Shown here: positions 1-8,153 of the stretch, in pieces
Layout of the letters: the number at the start of each line of letters is the position of its first letter
How positions within the stretch are numbered: the stretch's first letter is position 1
NCBI RefSeq assembly: GCF_946221515.1
Contig: NZ_CAMJVK010000017.1
Location: 1 to 29,249 of the forward strand
Direction: 5' to 3'
Source of the DNA: an uncultured Fenollaria sp.
GTDB taxonomy: Bacteria > Bacillota > Clostridia > Tissierellales > Peptoniphilaceae
DNA length: 29,249 nt
The notes under the pieces: model-generated
Seen by the model: only the letters and a program-made list of their open reading frames with translations
Told to the model about the DNA's origin: nothing
Database searches by the model: none
Made by a program: the position numbers and the translations under genes

Positions 1-30
1 ACCCACCTCGTATATGCGGGGATAAATTAC
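1..30. CRISPR. Possible terminal (degenerate) CRISPR repeat cut by the window edge
   Basis: A 29-30 base segment has an internal 7-bp stem (CCTCGTA with TGCGGGG, two G-T wobbles, 2-base loop) followed by GATAAATTAC. This layout, a short GC stem ending in GGGGATAAA, resembles type I-E repeats. Only one unit is visible and nothing like it follows, so it would be the last repeat of an array lying to the left. No cas gene is in the window. It could equally be an unrelated hairpin. Confidence 0.35.
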
Positions 31-65
31 TTATGAAAAACGGCACATAATGGGATTACATATCA

Positions 66-98
66 AAAGAGTCAAGCGATATTGCTTGACTCTTTCTT
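66..98. terminator. Hairpin terminator near left edge
   Basis: A perfect 12-bp stem (66-77 with 84-95) with a 6-base loop is followed on the plus strand by TTTCTTTG and on the minus strand by TTTTGATA. It may end transcription coming from the left, possibly a CRISPR transcript, and could also act on minus-strand read-through. Confidence 0.55.
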
Positions 99-126
99 TG
101 TATATGCTCTCTCGTCTTATATCAAA

Positions 127-155
127 TACAAAAGGCTCTCCGCACGGAAAGCCTT
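127..155 (-). terminator. Rho-independent terminator of the corrinoid operon
   Basis: An 11-bp stem (132-142 with 145-155, one G-T pair, 2-base loop) lies 8 bases past the last gene of the minus-strand operon and is followed on that strand by TTTTGTATTT. It marks the operon's 3' end. Confidence 0.85.
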
Positions 156-162
156 CTTTATA

Positions 163-1308
163 CTAAAGCATTTCTAGGAACGCTTCGATTCTTGTGTTTA
201 ATTGGCCCAAGTCTGATTTTGAATAATCAGTTTCTACTTGGATATAAGGAGTTTTCTTTTCTTTTGTGACAAAGTCTCTAATGGCTTTTGTTTCTACTTG
301 GAATGGCGTACACGCTTGAAGCTGCATATCCACTACACCATCTACTTTGTAGTCGTCGATCATTCTTGATAGAAGATTTAGTCTTGGTGTGTTAGGACTA
401 ATGCATGCGCAGCCAATATTTAGATACTTCTTAGCAAGTGCATCATATATATCTGGGTTGTCTAGGTCAACGTTTTCATCTATTGCCTTAGCTCCCCCAC
501 AATTTTCGTAAGCAACTACAATTCCACCGTTATTCTCAACAGCTTCGATAACTTTTTCAGTCGCTCCACCTATTGGGCAACCTGTTATAAGTATCCTCTT
601 TTTGCCAGTGATGCGCTTGTTCTCGCTTAGGACTTTTTCCTTAAGCTTTTTAAGTTCATCAGGCACTGCCTTCTTGTCGAATTCAAATTGCACTCCATTT
701 AAGACGTGCCACAAGTCTAAACCCATGATAGGAAGTTCATCGGCTTTCATTATGCCATAAAAGTCTTTAACAGCATTTCTCTCAGCATTTTTGATTACAG
801 TTGCTTCTCTAAGTTTTTCTTCTGTTATCTCTACACCAAACTCTTTTGATACGTAGTCAGCAAGTTTTTTTATTTCAGCCGTCCACAACTTAAGGCTCTC
901 TTCGGATCTCTTTTGTGGTAGCTCCATTACATAAACATTTTTAATCTCGCCTAAGTACTCATACATCTTCTTCTTGCCATCGCAAGTCGTTTCTCCAACT
1001 ATAAGGTCTGAGAAATAGAAGAAGGGACACTTATCTGTAATGGCAAAGCCATAGCTTGCCTTGATAAGTGGACAAAGGTTTGTCGGTAGATCCTTTTCAG
1101 CATCTTTGATAGTTTCATCAGATGTCGAACAAAGTGATACAGATGTCGCACCTGCTGCAAGAGCTATCTCTTGCGGGAAAAATGTGCAGAATATGCCTAT
1201 GACTGGTATGTTTTTATCCTTAATCTCTTTAACTTTTAAAAATGATTCTCTTCTCTTATCTTTAAATTCATCAAAAATTTCAGGTAATTCTTTTCTAATG
1301 TTTATCAC
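163..1308 (-). CDS. Double-cubane-cluster reductase (2-hydroxyacyl-CoA dehydratase family, YjiM-like)
   Basis: 381 residues, the size of stand-alone double-cubane-cluster proteins (DCCP, E. coli YjiM type) of the HgdB superfamily. Ten cysteines include C41, C79, C109, C270, C302 and C333, spread as expected for an iron-sulfur cluster bound between two lobes; C79 sits in NLCPLIK and C109 in GETTCDGKKK, both typical of the family. Family knowledge: DCCP holds an Fe8S9-type cluster and performs low-potential reductions when energised by an ASKHA ATPase partner (YjiL-like). That partner is absent here; the nearest ASKHA protein is the RACE protein at 3381-5099. It is the last gene of the operon, 39 bases after the antiporter. 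The start is GTG with AGAGGA about 9 bases upstream. The substrate is unknown. Confidence 0.85.
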   Translation of the reverse strand: MINIRKELPEIFDEFKDKRRESFLKVKEIKDKNIPVIGIFCTFFPQEIALAAGATSVSLCSTSDETIKDAEKDLPTNLCPLIKASYGFAITDKCPFFYFSDLIVGETTCDGKKKMYEYLGEIKNVYVMELPQKRSEESLKLWTAEIKKLADYVSKEFGVEITEEKLREATVIKNAERNAVKDFYGIMKADELPIMGLDLWHVLNGVQFEFDKKAVPDELKKLKEKVLSENKRITGKKRILITGCPIGGATEKVIEAVENNGGIVVAYENCGGAKAIDENVDLDNPDIYDALAKKYLNIGCACISPNTPRLNLLSRMIDDYKVDGVVDMQLQACTPFQVETKAIRDFVTKEKKTPYIQVETDYSKSDLGQLNTRIEAFLEML

Positions 1309-1347
1309 GATATTCTTCCTCTCTTTAGGTTTAATTATGTCTATATT

Positions 1348-2703
1348 TTACTTTGCTTCTTCTGGTTTGTCAAGTTCAAAATTCCATCCAGTCTTAAGGT
1401 CAGCGTATCTAACAAAGATTGAAAGTATTGCGAATACTAATAGTATCATTGGATACCATACATATGGAACTAATTGTACTGGTGATACAGCTCCTTCAGT
1501 GAAGCCTGAAGCGATAAGTATTTGTGCGCCATAAGGGATAAGACCTTGAGTTATACAGCTGAACATATCAAGAAGTGATGCTGTTCTTCTAGGGTCAACT
1601 TTGAATTTATTAGAAATTCTCTTAGCGATAGGACCACAGATGATGATTGATACAGTGTTATTAGCAAGAGCAGCGTTTGAAATCATTGTTAATAATGCAG
1701 TAGATAGTTCTGCTGAGTTTTTACCCTTAGCCATTCTAGATATTCTAAGTACTAGCCATTCGATACCGCCGTTTGCTCTAACCATAGCGGCAAGACCACC
1801 AGTTAACATTGAAAGTAAGAAAATTTCAAATTGTCCTGAGAAGCCCGCAAAAATGTTTTGGCAAAGTTCAAGTCCATTGTATGAACCAGTTGCAATACCA
1901 ACGCCACCTGCAAAAACGATACCTAGTGTTAATACAACGAATACGTTAACGCCACATAAAGCAGCTATTAAAACGAATAGATAAGGTAAGATTAGTACAA
2001 AATTGTAGCTTAAGTCATCAAAATGAACTGGTCCACTTGTTCTACCAACTATTAATAAAATAATAATTGTAACGATTGCAGCTGGTAATGCTACTTTGAA
2101 GTTTGCTCTAAACTTATCTTTCATGTTAACGTTTTGTGTTCTAGTTGCGGCGATAGTTGTATCAGAAATAATAGATAAGTTATCACCAAACATAGATCCA
2201 CCTACTAGTGCACCTAAAACTAAAGCTACTGGTAGGCCTGCTTTTTGAGCGATACCTACAGCGATAGGACCAACTGTAACTATAGTTCCAACTGAAGTAC
2301 CTGTTGCAATTGCTAAGAAGCAAGCGATTATGAATAAACCTGCTGTTATGAATTGAACTGGTATTATGCTTAGACCTAAGTTTACAACTGAGTCAACAGC
2401 TCCTGATGCCTTAGATAGTGTTGCGAATGCACCAGCTAAGATGTAGATTAAGCACATGATGATGATGTTGTCATCGCCACAGCCCTTAACGAATACATCA
2501 AATTTCGAGTCTATCGAACCCTTAAACATTATAAAGGCAACGATAGTACCAATAAGTACGGCGATAGGTGATGGTATTTGATAGAATGCCATTTCTACAC
2601 CCATCTTGTCTAAAATGATTCCTGATAATAAGAAAAAACCTATAAATACTATGAAGGGTATCAGTGCCCATCCATTAGGTTTGATTGATGATTGTTCGTC
2701 CAT
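1348..2703 (-). CDS. NhaC-family Na+/H+ antiporter-type membrane transporter
   Basis: About 451 residues, almost wholly hydrophobic with 11-13 likely membrane spans. It shows family features: the motif GGSMFGDNLSIISDTTIA near residue 170, and a second pseudo-repeat ending ANNTVSIIICGPIAK. NhaC proteins exchange Na+ for H+, and some relatives exchange small organic ions (malate/lactate type). It sits between the corrinoid-protein gene and the reductase, 17 and 39 bases away, so it is probably co-transcribed and may import the substrate or export a product of the methyl-transfer pathway. That role is inference. The chosen ATG has AGGAGG 9 bases upstream; a TTG one codon earlier is less likely. 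Confidence 0.85.
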   Translation of the reverse strand: MDEQSSIKPNGWALIPFIVFIGFFLLSGIILDKMGVEMAFYQIPSPIAVLIGTIVAFIMFKGSIDSKFDVFVKGCGDDNIIIMCLIYILAGAFATLSKASGAVDSVVNLGLSIIPVQFITAGLFIIACFLAIATGTSVGTIVTVGPIAVGIAQKAGLPVALVLGALVGGSMFGDNLSIISDTTIAATRTQNVNMKDKFRANFKVALPAAIVTIIILLIVGRTSGPVHFDDLSYNFVLILPYLFVLIAALCGVNVFVVLTLGIVFAGGVGIATGSYNGLELCQNIFAGFSGQFEIFLLSMLTGGLAAMVRANGGIEWLVLRISRMAKGKNSAELSTALLTMISNAALANNTVSIIICGPIAKRISNKFKVDPRRTASLLDMFSCITQGLIPYGAQILIASGFTEGAVSPVQLVPYVWYPMILLVFAILSIFVRYADLKTGWNFELDKPEEAK

Positions 2704-2723
2704 CAAAAAATTCCTCCTACTTT

Positions 2724-3371
2724 TTAATTTATATTTAATAACTCCTTAGCAGCTTTAACGGCTTCGATAGCGTCTATTGTGTATTTGTCGGCGCCAATCT
2801 TGTCCGCGAACGATTGTGAGATAGGTCCTCCGCCTATCATAACTTTATACTTATCTCTTAGGCCTTTTTCTTCAAGTATCTCGACAACCCTTCTCATATT
2901 TCTCATAGTTGTCGTCATAAGTGTTGACATGCAGATGATTTCTGCGCCATGTTCTTCGGCTGCGTCAACAAATTTATTAACTTCAACATCTCTACCTAAG
3001 TCTATAACTTCAAAGCCTTGTGTTTGGAACATTGTCTTAACTAAGTTCTTGCCAATGTCGTGTGTATCCCCTTCAACAACACCTATGACTATAGTGTGAT
3101 TGTGTTCTAGCTCGTTTCTTTCAAGGTGTGGTCTTAATACATCAAGTGCATTGTTCATCGCATCAGAACAAAGTAATAGGTCTGTTACGAAATATTCCTC
3201 TTCTTGAAAAGCGTCCCCCGCCCTTTTCATTCCAGGAACTAAGCCATTAACAATAGCATCAAGCGCATCATAACCTTCATCAAGGTAGTCTTGAGCGACC
3301 TTTGCAATCTTATCGTCTTCATACTCGTAGACATAATCGTCTAGAATTTTGTAATACTCTTCTCTTGTCAT
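2724..3371 (-). CDS. Corrinoid (B12-binding) methyl-carrier protein, MtaC/MtbC type
   Basis: 215 residues, normal for the family. The N-terminal helical cap (about 1-88) is the methionine-synthase cap fold and the C-terminal Rossmann domain (about 92-212) binds the corrinoid. The signature D-x-H-x-x-G is at D102, H104, G107 (GDTHDIGKNL); H104 is the expected lower cobalt ligand. Later motifs MSTLMTTTMRNM and MIGGGPIS fit the cobalamin-binding fold. It would carry the methyl group between a substrate methyltransferase and a MtaA/CmuA-type methyltransferase. It starts 9 bases after the RACE gene, with a strong AGGAGG site. It is the only corrinoid protein in the window although three UroD-family proteins surround it. 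Confidence 0.93.
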   Translation of the reverse strand: MTREEYYKILDDYVYEYEDDKIAKVAQDYLDEGYDALDAIVNGLVPGMKRAGDAFQEEEYFVTDLLLCSDAMNNALDVLRPHLERNELEHNHTIVIGVVEGDTHDIGKNLVKTMFQTQGFEVIDLGRDVEVNKFVDAAEEHGAEIICMSTLMTTTMRNMRRVVEILEEKGLRDKYKVMIGGGPISQSFADKIGADKYTIDAIEAVKAAKELLNIN

Positions 3372-3380
3372 ATTTGCCTC

Positions 3381-5099
3381 CTATTTAAAATATGAGCAGT
3401 CGATAAAGACTTTTTGGTAGTTTTCATCATAACTTAGCTCCAAAAACTTTATCTTCTTGCTTAAACTTAAAAGATTTTCCCTCTTCTTCTTTGATAATAC
3501 TACGCTGATCGCGCCATCAAGCGATGTATTTTTAAGATAAGAAATCTTTTCTTCCTCTATATTTGGTATAAAATACGTATCTACTAACATGTCCTTTGAT
3601 AAGTGATAGCCAAATTGGCCAGCGATGTATAAGTCATCTACTTCCTCAGCCGTCATGCCAAGCTTGTTAAATAGTAAAACTATCCCCGACATAATCGCGC
3701 TCTTCGATAGCTGAATGTTTCTTATATCCTTTTTAGTGATATATACTTCGCCTAAATCGATAACGCTCTTGCCATCAATATCCTTTAAGAATGGCCTTCG
3801 CTTGTCATCTTCAGCAAGGTCCTCTAGCTTTACTAGTCTGCCCCTATAGTCGATGAGGCCTATCTTTAAGGCTTCACGAATGACAGCCAAAACGCCCGAG
3901 CCGCAAATGGATTTTGCCTTTTCTTTACCAATTACGACGATGTTTTTAGTCCCATTATCAAGGTCAAAGAAAACATTTTCAATCGCACCAAGCTCAGCTC
4001 TCGAGCCAAACTCTATGTTCATGCCTTCAAGTGCTGGCCCAGCGGCGCAGCTACTAGCGTAGTACTTATCCTTATACTTAAGCACTAGCTCTGTGTTTGT
4101 GCCTATGTCTATAAACATGATGTTTTTATCAATCTTCTCTATATCGATATGATTAACGCCACTAAGTATGTCAGCGCCAACATATGACGAGATTGATGGT
4201 ATGGTAAAGGCCTTAGTATATTTACCAAGCTTCATACCTATCTCTTTTGCATCTATCTCAAAATTAAAGTAGCTGACTATCTTGTATGGCGCTATGCCAA
4301 GGCTGGTCGGGTCGACGCCCATAAGTATATGCATCATAACTGAATTAGCTGAGAAGATGATTTCATATAAGCTGTCTATATCAAGCTTGTACTTTTTAAA
4401 TATTTTTAATATGTTTTCTTCTATGGCCTTTGTGATTTGCTCTTGCATCTTATAAAGGTTTTCCTTTAGGTCAATGGCGGCACTCATTCTTGATAAAACA
4501 TCTAGGCCGAAGCTTATTTGCGGATTGACAAAAGATGCTCTTTCAATGACTTTGCCGTGAGTAATATCAAGAACTGATATAGCAACGCTTGTAGTGCCTA
4601 TATCGACGGCTGCTGCATATATCTTGTCATCATCTTTGTCGCGTATAGCAATCACTTCATCGTTTAAATATATCGCGTGCTTCTCGCCCTTTGAAAAATT
4701 TGTATTTTTCAAAACATTGAAGGAGATCTGTCCAAAGACTTTCTCGTACTCGTCTTCCCATGAAGTGTCGGTGTCTCTACTATCTTCAAAAACATGAGTC
4801 TTAATAGTAAGGACTGAATCGCTCGCATCAAAAGTATCTATATCTGATGTAAGAAGGTTTTCTGCCTTGCCCTCGTCGAAGAATTCAACGCTTATATCAG
4901 TAATAATCTTATACTCACATGAAAGAACTGTCTCTTCACTTGCTCCGTCCATGATTTTGACTTTACACTTTTTACAAGTGCCCATACCATTGCACGGTGC
5001 CTCAATAAAGTAGCCGTTCTCCCTTAATACATCTAAGAGGATTTCCCCATCATTCGCTGTAATTATATTGTCATCACTTAATATATGAATCTTAGGCAT
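3381..5099 (-). CDS. RACE protein: ATP-dependent corrinoid reductive activator (2Fe-2S + ASKHA, DUF4445)
   Basis: 572 residues. The N-terminal domain is a plant-type [2Fe-2S] ferredoxin with C36, C42, C45 and C61 (CNGMGTCKKC, then LSC). After a linker comes an ASKHA ATPase-like domain with DIGTTSVA at 166-173 and the second phosphate-type motif DIGTNTE at 331-337, both normal for this family. RACE proteins reduce inactive Co(II) corrinoid proteins to Co(I) using ATP and electrons from the ferredoxin domain. It overlaps the upstream methyltransferase by 8 bases and is followed 9 bases later by the corrinoid protein, its obvious client. It is somewhat shorter than many relatives (around 600-640), with no domain visibly lost. 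Confidence 0.92.
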   Translation of the reverse strand: MPKIHILSDDNIITANDGEILLDVLRENGYFIEAPCNGMGTCKKCKVKIMDGASEETVLSCEYKIITDISVEFFDEGKAENLLTSDIDTFDASDSVLTIKTHVFEDSRDTDTSWEDEYEKVFGQISFNVLKNTNFSKGEKHAIYLNDEVIAIRDKDDDKIYAAAVDIGTTSVAISVLDITHGKVIERASFVNPQISFGLDVLSRMSAAIDLKENLYKMQEQITKAIEENILKIFKKYKLDIDSLYEIIFSANSVMMHILMGVDPTSLGIAPYKIVSYFNFEIDAKEIGMKLGKYTKAFTIPSISSYVGADILSGVNHIDIEKIDKNIMFIDIGTNTELVLKYKDKYYASSCAAGPALEGMNIEFGSRAELGAIENVFFDLDNGTKNIVVIGKEKAKSICGSGVLAVIREALKIGLIDYRGRLVKLEDLAEDDKRRPFLKDIDGKSVIDLGEVYITKKDIRNIQLSKSAIMSGIVLLFNKLGMTAEEVDDLYIAGQFGYHLSKDMLVDTYFIPNIEEEKISYLKNTSLDGAISVVLSKKKRENLLSLSKKIKFLELSYDENYQKVFIDCSYFK

Positions 5100-6093
5100 C
5101 TTCTACTCCCTTTAGTATTGCTTTTACATTGTCAAGTGGTGAGCCCATACCTAGCCCACATGCTGGAGCTATGATGTCTACGCCGTCTTTGACTCTATTT
5201 TTAGCGACCTTTGAAATTTGTTCTGGTCTTTGATTTTCTATTAGATAAGTTGACACATTGCCCATAACAGGTTTGTGTATGTGTTTTTTAGCGTTCTTTA
5301 AGTTAACTATCGCATCAAATGAATAAGCATCTGCATGTATTTTTTCAACTATGTCGATAACGCTCTTCATATCGCCGCAGATGTGTATGATGATAGGCAC
5401 GTCCTTATGCGCCTTGATCTTGTCAATGATGTAGTTAACATAATGAATTAGGTACTCTTCAAAGTACTTTGGTCCAAGTATCTCAGCTGTACCACTTGGG
5501 TCAGCAATTGCGATAAGGTCAGCGCCTGCATCTACTTCTTTTATCGCAAGCTCAGCTATCAGATCAGAAATATAATCCATAAAGGCTTCAAAAGCTTCTT
5601 TGTTCTTCTTAAGACCAACATATACTTCCTTTGCATCGACAACGCTTGTCGCAACTGAGAATGGTCCTGTGATATTGCCAATAACAGGTATTTCATCGTT
5701 CTTAAGTAATTTTATCGCGCCAAGTAAAGCCTCTTCCCTATCAAACTTAACTTTAACGCTTTTTAATTTATCTATATCGATCTTATCCATGGCGTACTCA
5801 ACGATGTGTGCTTCCTCTTCGTTAGTGCCGTAGACGCACTTTGCGCCTAGCATCTCTGATTCAACACTCATGCAGAATGGTACAGCATAGTTCTCAAAAA
5901 GATTCTCTTCAACAACAAGTTTTGATAGCTTCGCCATCTCTTCTGCTTCTGAATTTGCTTTTGCAAAATCAATGCCATGCTTCTCTATAAGTTCAGTAAC
6001 ACATGGATTCATCATACCGCCTGGGCAAATAACAGCTGGTCTATCAGCCTTTTCGCCATTAAGTATCTTTAAAAGTCTTTCTTTCTTATTCAT
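5092..6093 (-). CDS. MtaA/CmuA-type zinc methyltransferase (UroD fold)
   Basis: 333 residues, close to MtaA/MtbA methyltransferases. The C-terminal zinc-site motif is complete: H237 and C239 in HICGD, and C312 in APACGLGMGSP. Other family segments are ITGPFSVA (141-148), IAIADPSGTAEILGP (194-208) and PVMGNVS (275-281). Members move a methyl group between a corrinoid protein and a thiol (coenzyme M in archaea) or, in bacteria, probably folate; some bacterial relatives demethylate the substrate itself. It overlaps the preceding and following genes by 8 bases each, so translation is probably coupled. The acceptor and direction cannot be told from sequence. Confidence 0.9.
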   Translation of the reverse strand: MNKKERLLKILNGEKADRPAVICPGGMMNPCVTELIEKHGIDFAKANSEAEEMAKLSKLVVEENLFENYAVPFCMSVESEMLGAKCVYGTNEEEAHIVEYAMDKIDIDKLKSVKVKFDREEALLGAIKLLKNDEIPVIGNITGPFSVATSVVDAKEVYVGLKKNKEAFEAFMDYISDLIAELAIKEVDAGADLIAIADPSGTAEILGPKYFEEYLIHYVNYIIDKIKAHKDVPIIIHICGDMKSVIDIVEKIHADAYSFDAIVNLKNAKKHIHKPVMGNVSTYLIENQRPEQISKVAKNRVKDGVDIIAPACGLGMGSPLDNVKAILKGVEDA

Positions 6094-6952
6094 AGTTCCC
6101 CCCTAATACTGTGATAAATTTCACATTGCCTTGAATCTTAAAACATCTATTCGTAAAGAGTCTATAAGATGAATTTATCAGCGCTTCTTGATAGCTCATC
6201 TCATCTGTCTCTACTTTTATTTCATTAAATAGTCCTAGGTCCGACAAGGCAAAGCCTAATTTCGGACATAAATGCACTTTAAAATTTGTAAACTCTAATA
6301 TATCATTGATAAGTGGGAAGTAAAAGTCATTAACTACTTCTTTAACAAGCTTCGGCCCAACTGTCTCAACGCTTAAAATTGGATCGGCTAGGCTAATGAG
6401 CTTGACCTTATCTTCATCAAGCTTTAGTAATAGATCTAAAACGTTTCTTCTGTAGTAAGCATATATCTCTTCTTTATTAAGCTTCTTTCTAAAGGCTAAT
6501 AAAAACTTTGATATGTCAATAACTTGTGAAACAAAGGACAAAAGACCATTAAGCTTAAAACAAATAGGAGCCTCTTCACCTGCCATAGTTTTCTCAAGGC
6601 AAATAAAGTGCTCCAAATTAAAATCAAAATCCTTTAAATTGTATAGCTCATCGATGCTGTCTAGCTCAATGAATCTTCTAAGATTAGCGTTTTTATCAAG
6701 CATCATGCCAGCTAATTCGCCTTCCATAGTGCCTACGATTGGATAAAAAACTGTATAAAAACCAAGGCTCATTCTTTGAGCCACTTCTCTATATAGATCA
6801 GCGTCAGTAAATAAGTCTTCTTCGTTAATATTCAAATTTAAATCTGTATACTCTTTTTCATTACTCGCAGTGCATGAGTATACTCTTAAGTCTCCTATCT
6901 TTTTCACGCTCTCACCATCATTCATTATATAATACTTGTGAGACTTAAGCAA
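6086..6952 (-). CDS. Divergent, C-terminally shortened UroD-like protein
   Basis: 288 residues. It aligns by eye with the next gene: ISLADPILSVETVGP (186-200) matches IAIADPSGTAEILGP there, HLC at 227-229 matches the zinc motif HIC, and FKIQGNVK (271-278) matches PVMGNVS. It then stops about 10 residues later, so the last strand carrying the third zinc ligand (C312 in the neighbour) is missing. It may be a non-catalytic partner, a substrate-specific subunit, or a degraded paralogue, although the frame is open throughout. The start is uncertain: TTG at 6952 has no clear ribosome site, and an ATG lies 27 bases downstream at 6925. First gene of the operon, after a terminator. Confidence 0.65.
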   Translation of the reverse strand: MLKSHKYYIMNDGESVKKIGDLRVYSCTASNEKEYTDLNLNINEEDLFTDADLYREVAQRMSLGFYTVFYPIVGTMEGELAGMMLDKNANLRRFIELDSIDELYNLKDFDFNLEHFICLEKTMAGEEAPICFKLNGLLSFVSQVIDISKFLLAFRKKLNKEEIYAYYRRNVLDLLLKLDEDKVKLISLADPILSVETVGPKLVKEVVNDFYFPLINDILEFTNFKVHLCPKLGFALSDLGLFNEIKVETDEMSYQEALINSSYRLFTNRCFKIQGNVKFITVLGGNYE

Positions 6953-6989
6953 ACAGCCATGGCTATGGGGTATTCATAGAATTTATAAA

Positions 6990-7025
6990 TAAAAAATGTG
7001 CATATAGCTTAGCTACACGCACATT
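6990..7025 (-). terminator. Terminator separating the two methyltransferase operons
   Basis: Stem AATGTGC (6995-7001) with GCACATT (7019-7025), plus an inner TAGC/GCTA helix, is followed on the minus strand by six T. It closes the 10435-7075 operon, so the corrinoid operon needs its own promoter in 6953-6990 or depends on read-through. I see no convincing -35/-10 pair there. Confidence 0.8.
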
Positions 7026-7074
7026 AATTTAAAAATTTATTACTATTTCCGTAAGTCTATAAAAAAATATTATA

Positions 7075-8142
7075 CTAATTGAACTTCGATGTATCTATAG
7101 GCATCTTGCCGTAGTATCTGCCCCACTTCATAAATGAATCGATATTTTCGATTGGGCTGTTCTTTGGAATTTGGCAGCCAGTGCATAGGATGAAGCCACT
7201 TGGTGAGTCCCACGCCTTAGCAACGCATTTTTTTACTTCTTCTTTAATTATATCGTCGTTACCTAAGTAAATCGCATCAACTGGTGGCACGTTACCTGTG
7301 ATAACTACCTTGTCGCCCATGATTTCTTTTGCTTCAGCGAGGTCTTCGCAGTTATCTATAGAGAAGTTACCTACACCTGCGCTAACAACATCTTCCCAGA
7401 TATCTTTTGATTTGCCACAAATATGAATTGTAGGAGCGCCACCGCAGTATTTCTTAACGTCTTCAACGTTTCTCTTGAAGTATGGTAGAGAAAATTCTCT
7501 GTATTGAGCAGGTCTAATCATGGATGTCGATGATACTGGGTCGCAGAAACCTGTTCCAAAACCAATCTTTCCAAGTGCTTTGATGTACTCAGTATTATTT
7601 CTTGTGATTATATCCATAAGTCTATGGAAAGCATCTTTCTTCTTAACTATCCATCTAAGCATGTTCTCAGTGCCTAGTACTGATGCAGCTACTGTAAATG
7701 GCGCAGTCATTGATGCACCTATGTCTGCTACATCGCCTAGTTCGTCTCTGATCTTTTCAAGCGCTTCAAGAAGTACGTGTAGATGGCCATCCTTCCATGG
7801 ATCAACAAGCTCAAGCTTATCTATATCTTCTTCTGTCTTAACAACCGGCTCTCTTAAGTTTGAGATATTGTCATCAGGGTAGTTCATTACTGAGCCCATG
7901 GCTTCAGCCATACCTCTTAATGTTGTTGACACACAGATATTGTCATGATGAAAGCGATTAAATAGAGCTATTTCAGTCTCTGTAATTACATCCGATGATG
8001 TGTAATAATCGTTTGTCTTTTTACCTATATACCATGCCATAGTTACCCCCATATCTGGCACTACAGGTAATCTGTCAATAGCTTCGCCCTTTGAAAAGGC
8101 AGTCATCCTTTCTTTTGGTGTCATTTCGTCTTCAAAATACAT
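7075..8142 (-). CDS. UroD-family methyltransferase (MtaA/CmuA/MtvA-like)
   Basis: 355 residues with a full UroD-type methyltransferase pattern: ASMTAPFTVAASVLGTEN (143-160), FCDPVSSTSMIRP (199-211), zinc motif H240 and C242 in HICGKSKD, GNVPP (283-287), and a C-terminal cysteine pair C320/C323 in ILCTGCQIP as third ligand. It is more distant from the methyltransferase at 5092-6093 than that is from the shortened protein at 6086-6952, so it may be the substrate-side enzyme acting on a methylated compound. That is inference. It lies 11 bases after the CapA-like gene and just before a terminator, so it is transcribed with the CapA operon rather than with the corrinoid protein. Start ATG with AGGAG 8 bases upstream. 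Confidence 0.85.
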   Translation of the reverse strand: MYFEDEMTPKERMTAFSKGEAIDRLPVVPDMGVTMAWYIGKKTNDYYTSSDVITETEIALFNRFHHDNICVSTTLRGMAEAMGSVMNYPDDNISNLREPVVKTEEDIDKLELVDPWKDGHLHVLLEALEKIRDELGDVADIGASMTAPFTVAASVLGTENMLRWIVKKKDAFHRLMDIITRNNTEYIKALGKIGFGTGFCDPVSSTSMIRPAQYREFSLPYFKRNVEDVKKYCGGAPTIHICGKSKDIWEDVVSAGVGNFSIDNCEDLAEAKEIMGDKVVITGNVPPVDAIYLGNDDIIKEEVKKCVAKAWDSPSGFILCTGCQIPKNSPIENIDSFMKWGRYYGKMPIDTSKFN

Positions 8143-8153
8143 TTAACCATCTC

